Shown: positions 35,435 through 43,363, counted from the first letter of the stretch. The stretch: DNA of 64,000 nt from Flavobacteriales bacterium (GCA_018401455.1 JAGYKU010000005.1:1-64000), one strand, 5' to 3'. Numbers and translations: made by a program. Notes: a model not told the origin generated them from the letters alone.

Positions 35435-35890
35435 ATGAAAATAGGAGATAAATGTCCAATATTTAAAGGAAAAGATCAAAACGGAAACACTTTCGATATT
35501 GAAACAATATTAGGAAAGAAAAATATCATCATCTATTTTTATCCCAAAAACGAAACTAAAGTTTGTACTGCTCAAGCTTGCTCTTTTAGAGATAATTATG
35601 AAACATTCAAAGATCATGAATGTGAAGTAATAGGAATTAGTGGCGACAATGAAAAAAGTCATCAAAGTTTTGCGAAAAATCATTCGTTGCCTTTTATCTT
35701 ATTAAGTGATGGAGATAAATCTTTAAGAAAATTATTTGATGTTCCTAAAGTTTTTCTAGGACTAATTCCCGGAAGATATACTTATATTGTGGATAAAAAT
35801 GGAGTAATTGTAGAAATCTATCATGACATGTTGGATGCTGAAAGTCACACCAAAAAAGCATTAGAAACAATAGATATCAAAGGATTTTAA
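35435..35890 (+). CDS. bcp: Peroxiredoxin, Bcp/PrxQ type
   Basis: 151 residues. Thioredoxin fold with peroxidatic Cys44 and resolving Cys49 in KVCTAQACSFRDNY, the five-residue spacing of atypical 2-Cys PrxQ enzymes. FYPKN precedes it and GISGDNEKSHQSFA follows. It reduces H2O2 and organic peroxides with thioredoxin. ATG start; 12 bp upstream of the rRNA methyltransferase gene and probably co-transcribed. Confidence 0.94.
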   Translation: MKIGDKCPIFKGKDQNGNTFDIETILGKKNIIIYFYPKNETKVCTAQACSFRDNYETFKDHECEVIGISGDNEKSHQSFAKNHSLPFILLSDGDKSLRKLFDVPKVFLGLIPGRYTYIVDKNGVIVEIYHDMLDAESHTKKALETIDIKGF

Positions 35891-35902
35891 AATTGAATAA
35901 AG

Positions 35903-37333
35903 ATGAAGTTTAAAAAAGGAGACGATATAGAAGTAGAAATTCATGATTTGGCTTTTGGAGGCAAGGGCATCAGTAGAATTGAAACTGAAGAGGGAAAATA
36001 TGTTGTTTTTGTTATCAATACCATTCCTGGACAAATAGTAAAAGCTAGAGTTCTTAAAAAGAGAAAAAAACATGCCGAGTGTAGATTAATTGAGGTTCTT
36101 AAACATTCAGAATTAGAACAAGAAGTTCCCTATCAAAAAATTTCTGGAGCACCCTATATTTCGCTTCCCATTGAACATCAAATCGAATTCAAAAAAACAG
36201 CGAGTTTGGACCTTTTTAGAAAAATTGGAGACATTCAAAATCCAATTGATTTTTTTGATGAATACATAAGTTCTCCTTCAGCATTTCATTACAGGAACAA
36301 AATGGAATATTCATTTTCTGTGATTAGACATGATATACAAACACTTGAAGAAGTTGATGATTTTGGTTTAGGTTTTAAACATACCGGAACATGGTGGAAA
36401 GTAGAAAACTTAGATAAAGACTCTGGACTTTTTGATGCTGAATGGGAAAACAAACTACACTTATTAAGACAATGGTTTGAAGTAAGTAACTTACCTGCTT
36501 GGCATCCTCCTAAAAAAACTGGTTTTTACAGACATATTGTAGTGCGCAAAAGTTTTCACGACAATCAATTACTTATCAATTTAGTTACATCAAGCGAAGG
36601 TTTGAAACAATTCGACAAAGATGATTTTATTTCTAAAGTATTAGAATTACACGGTAAACGCATAGCAGGAATTATTCATACCATAAATGACGATGTAGCT
36701 GATAGAGCCAAATTAGAACATGGGCCTAGCGATATCATTTATGGGCAACCTACCGTTACAGAAAATCTCCTAGGATTGAATTTTGAAATCAGTATGCAAA
36801 GTTTTTTTCAAACCAATCCAAAATGTGCAGAAAAGTTGTATCAAAAAGTCATTGATTACACCATTGAAAACAATAATTTGGAAGATGGCGTAGTGATGGA
36901 TTTATTTTGTGGAACTGGAACTATTGGGCAATTATTAGCTGGAAAAGTCAACAATTTAAAAGTAATTGGAGTAGATATTGTAGCTTCTGCCATAGAAAAT
37001 GCAAAAAAGAATGCAGCAATAAACAATATTGATAACGTAGAATTTTACGCAGCAGATGTTGGTAAATTTCTTTTAGAATATCCACAATACAAAAATCAAA
37101 TCGACACCATAATTCTTGACCCACCTAGAGCAGGTATTATCCCCAAGGCACTTCAAAGAGTTATTGAACTGAATGCCAAAAGAATAGTATATGTAAGTTG
37201 TAATCCAGCGACACAAGCAAGAGATGCAAAAGATTTAAAATCGGCTGGTTATGAAATGAAGAAATTTTCATTAGTAGATCAATTTCCACACACTGCACAC
37301 GTAGAAAGTATTATGGTTTTTGAAAAAAAATAA
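35903..37333 (+). CDS. rlmD: 23S rRNA (uracil-C5)-methyltransferase, RlmD/RumA family
   Basis: 476 residues. N-terminal TRAM domain (EVEIHDLAFGGKGISRIE...), then the catalytic domain with SMQSFFQTNPKCAEKLYQ, SAM site VVMDLFCGTGTIGQ, the DPPRAG motif and the catalytic Cys in YVSCNPATQARD. It methylates a 23S rRNA uridine. The 4Fe-4S cysteine cluster of E. coli RlmD (after the TRAM domain) is not there; the corresponding stretch reads YQKISGAPYISLPIEHQIEF. The exact target uridine is therefore not certain. Confidence 0.92.
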   Translation: MKFKKGDDIEVEIHDLAFGGKGISRIETEEGKYVVFVINTIPGQIVKARVLKKRKKHAECRLIEVLKHSELEQEVPYQKISGAPYISLPIEHQIEFKKTASLDLFRKIGDIQNPIDFFDEYISSPSAFHYRNKMEYSFSVIRHDIQTLEEVDDFGLGFKHTGTWWKVENLDKDSGLFDAEWENKLHLLRQWFEVSNLPAWHPPKKTGFYRHIVVRKSFHDNQLLINLVTSSEGLKQFDKDDFISKVLELHGKRIAGIIHTINDDVADRAKLEHGPSDIIYGQPTVTENLLGLNFEISMQSFFQTNPKCAEKLYQKVIDYTIENNNLEDGVVMDLFCGTGTIGQLLAGKVNNLKVIGVDIVASAIENAKKNAAINNIDNVEFYAADVGKFLLEYPQYKNQIDTIILDPPRAGIIPKALQRVIELNAKRIVYVSCNPATQARDAKDLKSAGYEMKKFSLVDQFPHTAHVESIMVFEKK

Positions 37334-37351
37334 ATTAAATCGAAATAAAAT

Positions 37352-37381
37352 TTTGTAGTTATCAATTTTTATTTAATTTTG
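37352..37381 (+). promoter_or_regulatory. Promoter of the tRNA-Gly/tRNA-Leu unit
   Basis: TTTG (37352-37355), an 18-bp spacer and TAATTTTG (37374-37381) match the Bacteroidota consensus. The leader to tRNA-Gly is about 60 nt. Confidence 0.7.
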
Positions 37382-37450
37382 CCGTCCCTCAAGAGAGAGG
37401 AATTATAAAATTTAATTTTTTTACACTACACTTTAGCAGATTAAAACCAT

Positions 37451-37523
37451 GCGAAAGTAGCTCAGCTGGTAGAGCGCGACCTTGCCAAGGTCGAGGTCGC
37501 GGGTTCGAACCCCGTCTTTCGCT
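37451..37523 (+). tRNA. tRNA-Gly (GCC)
   Basis: A full cloverleaf of 73 nt: acceptor GCGAAAG/CTTTCGC, D arm GCTC..GAGC, anticodon stem CGACC/GGTCG around TTGCCAA with anticodon GCC, T arm GCGGG/CCCGT closing TTCGAAC (the outer pair is G-T). The CCA end is not encoded. 18 bp upstream of tRNA-Leu. Confidence 0.97.
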
Positions 37524-37541
37524 CATATAATAATATTAGTT

Positions 37542-37625
37542 GCTCGAGTGGTGGAATTGGTAGACACGCAAGACTTAAAATCTTGTGTCCACTAGGACGT
37601 GCGGGTTCAAGTCCCGCCTCGAGTA
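37542..37625 (+). tRNA. tRNA-Leu (TAA)
   Basis: 84 nt with a long variable arm (TGTCCACTAGGACGT), anticodon loop CTTAAAA giving anticodon TAA, and T arm GCGGG-TTCAAGT-CCCGC. Acceptor GCTCGAG/CTCGAGT includes one G-T pair at the end. CCA not encoded. Transcribed with tRNA-Gly. Confidence 0.96.
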
Positions 37626-37626
37626 C

Positions 37627-37680
37627 AAAATCAGAGTGAGAAACAAAGCGAAAGCGAAGTTTCTACTCTGATTTTTTTTT
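37627..37680 (+). terminator. Rho-independent terminator after tRNA-Leu
   Basis: A long stem: AAAATCAGAGT (37627-37637) pairs with ACTCTGATTTT (37665-37675), with inner AGAAAC/GTTTCT pairs, followed by a T run to 37680. Confidence 0.9.
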
Positions 37681-38176
37681 GCTACTCGCTCTCACACTAT
37701 ACCTAATTATTATGTTTGTTTTCCAAAATCTTGACGTTGGCAAAAAATCAAAATCTTTCACCTTGCTTGAAAAAATTTAATATTACGAAATAAGCCCGAA
37801 ATTATAGTGTTCAATCATTGATAAATCTTATTTTGATATAAGAATCTAATCAAATATATAAAATAAAGATACTAGGGTTTGTTTTGTTAAAAGTAAACTT
37901 ACTAAACTCAAAAGAATATATGTCGGTATAGAATTCTCTATTGTTTGCTAAACGCGAACACCTACTTTTCATTCGAAGCCAATGCGAAGACTTATAATAC
38001 ACATCACTCCTGAGGCGGATGGTATTCTCTGGCGTTCGCTAAACACGAACACCGATAATACACACATCCCTTCGACTACACTATGTTTAGCTCAGGGTAA
38101 ACTGACTCGTCTGTATCATATTCTCACGCCTATGATACACATCACTCCTGAGGCGGATGGTATTCTCTGGCGTTCG
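37681..38176. other. Intergenic repeat-rich region
   Basis: About 500 bp without a gene. It holds a 72-bp direct repeat (own entries), a degenerate third relative at about 37938-37970 (ATTCTCTATTGTTTGCTAAA) and a CCTTCGACTACACT...AGCTCAGGG hairpin word near 38070-38096 that is a common dispersed repeat type in this phylum. A 99-codon frame (37982-38281) only translates the repeat and the neighbouring gene's 3' end in reverse. Confidence 0.7.
37997..38068. repeat. 72-bp direct repeat, copy 1
   Basis: Identical to 38135-38206. On the minus strand it encodes the C-terminal residues DVCIIGVRV and the stop of the SpoIIE-type gene plus downstream sequence, so copy 1 is an orphan duplicate of that gene end. 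Confidence 0.9.
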
Positions 38177-38206
38177 CTAAACACGAACACCGATAATACA
38201 CACATC
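38135..38206. repeat. 72-bp direct repeat, copy 2 (overlaps SpoIIE gene 3' end)
   Basis: Identical to 37997-38068, 66 bp apart. It includes the last ten codons and stop (38177) of the phosphatase gene. Confidence 0.9.
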
Positions 38207-40584
38207 GTCCACTTGCTCGTTGTCTCCTTTCCAGTTGGTAAATTCTTCATCGAGTTTTGCATATTGGTCATCCATTGGTAAATGTGAAATGGATAAAAAT
38301 AAGTTTTTTAAATTTTTAATCATGAATTTTTTACCTTTCTCACCCCCAAATTGATCAGGCATACCATCAGTGAGTGTGTAAATGACATCTCCTTTTTGTA
38401 ATGAAACAGTTTGTAAAGTAAAAGGCACTTGGTCTTTGTCGTGTTTACCTACAGGCATTTTGTCGGGTTTGAACTCTATGAGTTCGATGTTCGAGGTTTG
38501 TTGTTCGGAGTTTTTACGAACTATGAAAACAGGGTTATTTGCTGAAGCAAAAGTGAGTTGGGTTTTGTCTTTGTTTAAAACGAGCAGACTACAATCCATT
38601 CCATCTTTTCCGCCTTCAGCACTTCCATCTTTTTTTAATCTTTCTATAATAAACTCACGTGTTTTACTCAAAATATGATGAGGTTCGGTATCCTTTTCAA
38701 TAGCTTTTTCCAAACTGGAAATATTTAAGATACTCATAATAGCACCTGGCACACCGTGACCTGTGCTATCAGCACAACAAAAAGCAAAGTTGCCATTATT
38801 GAGTTGAGAAGCCCAATAAAAATCTCCACTTACTACATCTTTGGGTTTGAAGAACACGAAATAACTGGAATCACTTTCCTTAGGAATATCCACCAATTGA
38901 TTGTCATTTGTAGTGAATTCAAGATGATGATCTAAAAGTCCTTTTGTAGCCAAAAAACTACGTTGAATTCTTTCAGCGTAATTTATAGAATCCATTATTT
39001 CTTTATTTTTTTCCTCTAGCAAATGTTTTTGCTTTTGAAGTTCATGAGTTCTAGCATGCACTTTTTCTTCCAAAGTTTGGTTACTTTCTTCCAAATCATT
39101 GATGAGTTTGCTAAGAGCATTTTGCATAGATCTAAAACTGTTTGCCAAAACTCCAATTTCATCTGTTTGGTTGACTTCAATGGGCATTTTAAGATTTCCT
39201 TTGGTCAGTTCAATTGCACTAATAGTAAGCGATTTAATTGGTCTAGTAAGCATTCTAGAAGTGAAATAAGAGATGACAATAATTAAAACCATTGTCGCAA
39301 TGAGCATAATTATGATTTCGTTTTGAAGTCTATCTACAGCAACAAACGCTTCTTTTCTGTCTATTTTTGATACAATAACCCAATTCAAACCATTTATTTT
39401 TAATGGTTTATAGGAAGACAAAACTGGAACACCAAGGTAATCAATGTTGATTTTGGTACTAGATTCACCTTTGAAAGCAGCAATGGTACATTCGGTTTCA
39501 ACTTCTTGAATTCCTATACAAGTATTGTGTGAGTCTATTTGATGTAATATTTTCTCTGAAATATCAGTTTTCTTTAGATTTTCAAAATATTTTTCACTGT
39601 TTTCAATGAAAAATCTCGGCTCATTTCTTAAAGTGTGATCATCCGCCACTAAATACGATTCACCAGTTTCGCCCAGCCCAACTTCAGACCAGTGCTGATC
39701 ATCGGTCATTATCTTGTTGATTTCGTCAATTGGCATTTCGAAAATTAAAACACCGACACATTCCTCATTTTCAAAAGTACCCCCGTCTGCAATAACACGA
39801 TTCTCTGGAGCGTTGAATGCGGCAGTGTATGGCTTGAAGTCAACAATTGCGAAAGCATTTTCATCGTTTTTGTCAAGTACTTCATTAAAAACTTTAGCAA
39901 GATTTGAATTTTTGAAAGCACCATCTTTTAGAGAAGTTGCATAATCCAATTCTTTATGAAACAGAGTAAAAAATATTTTCCAGTCTTGGCATCTACCAAA
40001 AAAATATCATGATACCCAAATCTTATTAAATAATCATCAAATAAATGATGATATTTTTGATGAACTTTGGTGTATTCTGTTGGAGACTCTTTATATGATA
40101 AATGATGTTTTCCTTCTATGTCATTAGGATTTTCTACAATATATTTCATTTGTAAATACAATCCAACATCGCTGATAGATTCAAAATCATGAAATTCAAA
40201 AAGTTTTTCTTCGTAAGTGTTTTTGTTTAAGATGGGTAAAAAGTCGTTGTTGTAGTATTGTTCAAGTTTAGTTCTATAGTAAGGTACAGAGTCAAAAAAT
40301 GCTTCATCTTGAGATTTAATTTCGTTAAATGCTTTTGAAAATTCATTCATACTATTGATTACTGTATAAGGATTTTTCGAAAAGGAAACAATCTGGTTTT
40401 CAATAAAACCCAAAATAATTTTTCAATTTGTTTTGACTTTTAATTCTTTTACAGAAGTCAATCTTTCAAAAGACGCCTTTTCTATAGCGTTTTTACCTTC
40501 TTGATAGGAAATCCATCCCATAATTGAAACAGAAAGTAGTCCAATTACAGAAAACAAAAGTGTTATTTTAAATCCTATTCTCAT
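38177..40584 (-). pseudogene. Membrane sensor with HAMP and SpoIIE (PP2C) phosphatase domain, disrupted
   Basis: Three pieces make one gene. From ATG 40584: MRIGFKITLLFSVIGLL (TM1), then an in-frame TGA at 40425-40423, an extracellular sensor part (to about 39950) and, in another frame, the rest of the sensor, TM2 (IIMLIATMVLIIVISYF), HAMP (SRMLTRPIKSLTISAIELTK), a coiled coil and a SpoIIE domain (VVSGDFYWASQLNNGNFAFC, DSTGHGVPGAIMS). The break near 39976 is one missing A in an A run: adding it gives GKIFFTLFHKELDYATS. Intact, it would be ~800 residues and would dephosphorylate an anti-sigma antagonist in response to a signal. Either a true double mutant or consensus errors. Confidence 0.8.
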
Positions 40585-40609
40585 TTATTTTTTTATTTAT
40601 TTTAAAGTA

Positions 40610-40617
40610 CAAAATTA
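40610..40617 (-). promoter_or_regulatory. -7 element for the SpoIIE sensor gene
   Basis: TAATTTTG on the minus strand, 25 bp before the ATG at 40584. The upstream -33 box is not clear. Confidence 0.45.
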
Positions 40618-40701
40618 TGAATTTCAATTCAATATTAAGGAACAACTTTAAATTTTAGAGAAAATTTCATTAAAATAAATTCTACATCATAAATTCTTTT
40701 T

Positions 40702-40709
40702 ATATTTGC
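40702..40709 (+). promoter_or_regulatory. -7 element for tRNA-His
   Basis: TATATTTG, followed by a leader of roughly 35 nt to the tRNA 5' end at 40752. Confidence 0.65.
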
Positions 40710-40751
40710 ACCCTGAAATTTCGATAGTATTTATACTGTAGATAAGACATG

Positions 40752-40828
40752 GTGGTTGTAGCTCAGCTGGTTAGAGCACCGGGTTGTGGTTCCGGGGGTC
40801 GTGGGTTCGAACCCCATCATCCACCCCA
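40752..40828 (+). tRNA. tRNA-His (GTG)
   Basis: 77 nt including an encoded CCA end. The anticodon loop TTGTGGT gives GTG; D arm GCTC..GAGC, T arm GTGGG-TTCGAAC-CCCAT. The base before position 1 is G, as expected for the G-1 of tRNA-His. The acceptor stem GTGGTTG/CATCCAC has a T5-T68 mismatch. The last 26 bases (40801-40826) are repeated at 43301-43326, marking an integration site. Confidence 0.93.
40801..40826. repeat. Attachment-site repeat, tRNA-proximal copy
   Basis: 26 bp of the tRNA-His T arm and acceptor 3' strand, identical to 43301-43326. Typical of site-specific recombination into the 3' end of a tRNA gene. Confidence 0.88.
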
Positions 40829-40833
40829 TTAAG

Positions 40834-40864
40834 AAAAGACTTCAATTTTATTGAGGTCTTTTTT
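40834..40864. terminator. Terminator after tRNA-His, possibly bidirectional
   Basis: AAAAGACTTCAA pairs with TTGAGGTCTTTT (one G-T pair) around a TTTTA loop, with T runs available on both strands. It would serve tRNA-His and, from the other side, the MutS-like operon. Confidence 0.8.
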
Positions 40865-40901
40865 GGTTTAAATTAAATTGCTAATACCTTTATTTTACTA
40901 A

Positions 40902-42494
40902 TTAATTTGTCATATTAGATGCTATTTGTTTAGACTCTAAAATAACACATAGAGGGTAGTTGTTTAATTTCAAAATTTCTATAGCATTGCTTTTAGATGG
41001 AATGCCTTCTTTCAATTTATAATCAAATATAATTTCTTGTTTATCTATAGATTCCCCAAAATGAAATAAGTCAAATTCGTTTTTTAGCAAAGTAGTAAGT
41101 TCTATATCATGGGTTGAGACAAAAACATAACATTTTCGCTGATGTAGATAAGATAAAATTGCTTTTGCTGAGGCTATTCTTTCAATTGTATTAGTTCCCT
41201 TAAATAATTCATCCAATAGAATAAGATTGCTGTGTTCTGCATCACTTTCATTCAAAATTACTTTTATAGCACCTACTTCATTAAAAAAATAGCTACTTGC
41301 ACTAGTTATGTCATCTGATATACGAATAACGGACTGTATTTTAAATAGAGGGTATGAAAATGAATTAGCAAAACAAGTGTTGAGAACTAATCCAGAAATA
41401 CAATTGAGACCAATTGCCCGAATAAATGTGGTTTTACCCGACATATTTGAACCTGTCAATAAAAATGATTTAGATGAACTTTTAAATGAATTGGTGACAC
41501 AATTATTTATTAATGGATGTGACATGTCAACACCTTCGATGGATTTATTATTTAGGTTTATGTTTGGCAAACAATATGCTTTGGAACTTTTTCTCAAAGC
41601 GATAATTGAAATAATCATATCAACTTGACCTATAAAATTGAATACATCTTCAATTTCTTTTCTTTTCGTTTTTAATTTTCCAATAACACTAAAAAGCAAT
41701 AGGGGCTCTAACAAGAATGTGATTTTAATAAGTTCTAGAAGAAACCAATAGGCAACCTCAACATCACTTTCTATTTTTTGTTCTAATTTAAAAACCGCTA
41801 TTCTTCGTTTAACTTGATCGATTATTTTTAATGATTGTTTCCTATTTTTGAATAAAGGAGAGAGTTGCTCGAATTTCATCAACTTTTTTGCTACTCCGCT
41901 TAGAGTAAGTAGTAGAGGGATAGAGTCTATATATAGATTTACATTTAATTTATTGTAATAATGAATTGCTGTATGAATAGGAACTAAAGTGAGTGTAATG
42001 AGGATGAAGTTCGGATTAAAAAAACTCAAAAAAATGGAAATTAATGCTGTGATAGATAATAGAGGAATCATAAAAAACCACCTTGGAAGTTTTAAGTGTT
42101 TACCTTGAAATAAATAAGGTAAATAATATGCTTTTCTTGAGTTTAATTTACCGAGTAAGTATTGAATTTTAGATATTTCTTCGGGGCAGTTTTCTAAATC
42201 AGATATAACCTTTTCTTGTTCTGAAAATTGATCTGAATTCCATTCAATACTTCTTAAACGATGATATAAATATTGTTGTCCAACTTTAGAAGAAGTGCGG
42301 TCTATGTATGTGAAGAACAAATCCATATCCAAATCTTTCCAAATTTGATCAGAAATTAATTGAAATGAACCTGAATTATCTTTTTTTGCATGATAATTCT
42401 CAATTAATTTAAAATTAAAATTATCACCCTTTAATTGACCAAATGAATCTTTTAATTGGGCTAGTCGCTTTCTTTTTCTAGAGAAAAAAATCAT
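40902..42494 (-). CDS. Membrane-anchored MutS-like ATPase (island cargo)
   Basis: 530 residues. N-terminal ~110 residues resemble the MutS core lever start (FTYIDRTSSKVGQQYLYHRL); two TM segments follow at about 138-158 and 163-180; then a helical region and MutS domain V: Walker A GSNMSGKTT (348-356), Walker B LILLDELFKGTN (424-435), and VSTHDIEL (459-466). Domain I for mismatch binding is absent. Its ATG overlaps the HTH stop (ATGA), so expression is coupled. It is a distant relative of the chromosomal gene at 19909. Function unknown; its place in a tRNA-bound island suggests an accessory role, possibly defence, which is speculation. Confidence 0.85.
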   Translation of the reverse strand: MIFFSRKRKRLAQLKDSFGQLKGDNFNFKLIENYHAKKDNSGSFQLISDQIWKDLDMDLFFTYIDRTSSKVGQQYLYHRLRSIEWNSDQFSEQEKVISDLENCPEEISKIQYLLGKLNSRKAYYLPYLFQGKHLKLPRWFFMIPLLSITALISIFLSFFNPNFILITLTLVPIHTAIHYYNKLNVNLYIDSIPLLLTLSGVAKKLMKFEQLSPLFKNRKQSLKIIDQVKRRIAVFKLEQKIESDVEVAYWFLLELIKITFLLEPLLLFSVIGKLKTKRKEIEDVFNFIGQVDMIISIIALRKSSKAYCLPNINLNNKSIEGVDMSHPLINNCVTNSFKSSSKSFLLTGSNMSGKTTFIRAIGLNCISGLVLNTCFANSFSYPLFKIQSVIRISDDITSASSYFFNEVGAIKVILNESDAEHSNLILLDELFKGTNTIERIASAKAILSYLHQRKCYVFVSTHDIELTTLLKNEFDLFHFGESIDKQEIIFDYKLKEGIPSKSNAIEILKLNNYPLCVILESKQIASNMTN

Positions 42495-42709
42495 AAATCA
42501 ACTATTTTATCTTCAACGTATTCAAGAATATCACCCGGTTGGCATTCTAACACTTTGCAAAGAGCCTCTAATGTAGAGAATCTAATTGCTTTTCCTTTTC
42601 CTGTTTTCAATATCGATAGATTTACGACAGAAATATCAACTTTTTCGGATAGTTCTTTTAATTGCATTTTTCGCTTCGCAAGCATTACATCTAAGTTTAC
42701 TATAATCAT
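42491..42709 (-). CDS. Small XRE/Cro-type DNA-binding regulator
   Basis: 72 residues: VNLDVMLAKRKMQLKELSEK, VDISVVNLSILKTGKG, STLEALCKVLECQPGDILEY. This is the YozG-like group of short HTH proteins, which are often encoded beside a membrane protein. Here the neighbours are the two-TM gene 17 bp upstream and the MutS-like ATPase it overlaps by 4 bp. It probably autoregulates the operon. Confidence 0.9.
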   Translation of the reverse strand: MIIVNLDVMLAKRKMQLKELSEKVDISVVNLSILKTGKGKAIRFSTLEALCKVLECQPGDILEYVEDKIVDL

Positions 42710-42726
42710 GCCATAAACTATGAATG

Positions 42727-43231
42727 TTATATAGTTAGTGATTGTTCGAAAGATTCGTAGAATTCTTTAAAATTTTTCTCATTTCTATTCCATGAGAAAC
42801 TTCCAAAAATAGTTATTGAGGTAATCTTAATTTGTGAGCCAGCATCATTGTGAACTATTTCAATATAAATATTTTCTCCCAAGTCCAGAAATTCTGGTGA
42901 AGTAGTAGTTAAAATTTGATAGTTCTCCAGTTAGTGTCAACTAATTTAAATTTAGTAGAACTTATTACTTCAAGAAGTTTTTCGTACAACAATTTTGGTG
43001 GAATTTCAGATTTAGAAATAGTTTCTTTTTTATCCAAAAAGAAATTGTAGGAACTCAAAAACCAAGTTTTGTATTTTAGGTTTTTCCTTACGAGTAAATT
43101 AAAAAGAAGAAGTCCGATTGGAATAAAGAATACAATTAGAGAAAGAAGAGGTTCGCCTGTTAGATGACTTAACACTTTATACAAAACAAAGATGAGTAAA
43201 CTAAAATGAGAGGTAAATTACTTTTATTCAT
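42727..43231 (-). pseudogene. Two-TM membrane protein of the island operon, two frameshifts
   Basis: Three frames join into one protein. ATG 43231 starts MNKSNLPLILVYSSLF; shifting one base in a T-rich run near 43190 continues VLYKVLSHLTGEPLLSLIVF and a second TM (FFIPIGLLLFNLLV), then IPPKLLYEKLLEVISSTKF; a further shift near 42935 continues ENYQILTTTSPEFLDLGEN, IYIEIVHND, ITIFGSFSWNRNEK and ends at 42727. The result is ~167 residues: two TM helices and a small alpha/beta cytoplasmic domain. No family recognised. The coherent protein across frames argues for consensus errors in homopolymers, but true decay cannot be excluded. Confidence 0.6.
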
Positions 43232-43300
43232 GATAAATTATTTTATTCTAAACAAAAGTAACGAAAAAAACAATATAATTAATGTTTATCATTAAATTAT

Positions 43301-43326
43301 GTGGGTTCGAACCCCATCATCCACCC
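43301..43326. repeat. Attachment-site repeat, distal copy
   Basis: Identical 26 bp to 40801-40826, without the rest of the tRNA. The sequence before it is AT-rich and not tRNA-like, so this is not a deleted second tRNA gene. Confidence 0.88.
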
Positions 43327-43330
43327 TGAT

Positions 43331-43363
43331 AAAGCCGATTCTTAATTGAGTCGGCTTTTTTTT
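43331..43363 (+). terminator. Terminator after the distal tRNA-His repeat
   Basis: AAAGCCGA and TCGGCTTT enclose a 12-nt loop, followed by a T run. It is probably the original tRNA-His terminator displaced by the island. The rest of the gap to 43500 holds a TTCTCG...CGAGAA hairpin and no gene. Confidence 0.85.

Larger units (their letters stand above)
40801..43326. mobile_element. 2.5-kb mini genomic island in tRNA-His
   Basis: The element is bounded by the 26-bp repeat of the tRNA-His 3' end. Each copy is followed by its own hairpin terminator (40834-40864 and 43331-43363), as if one belonged to the original tRNA and one came in with the element. Inside is a single minus-strand operon: two-TM protein, HTH regulator, MutS-like ATPase. 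There is no integrase, so it was mobilised in trans, lost its integrase, or is the residue of a larger island. The repeats and gene content are seen directly; mobility is inferred. Confidence 0.75.

Noticed and set aside
37982-38281. 99-codon plus-strand ORF
   Set aside because: It is made of the 72-bp direct repeat and the reverse of the SpoIIE gene end; no protein-like features.
40423-40425. In-frame TGA as selenocysteine or recoding in the SpoIIE sensor gene
   Set aside because: There is no SECIS-like hairpin seen, the position is in a linker, and a second shift nearby is a homopolymer error; indels explain it better.
40902-42494. Annotating the island ATPase as mismatch-repair MutS
   Set aside because: No mismatch-recognition domain I (Phe-x-Glu) and two TM helices are present, so a repair role is not supported.
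43301-43326. Second tRNA-His gene
   Set aside because: Only the T arm and acceptor 3' strand are present; upstream sequence is AT-rich and cannot form the rest of a tRNA.
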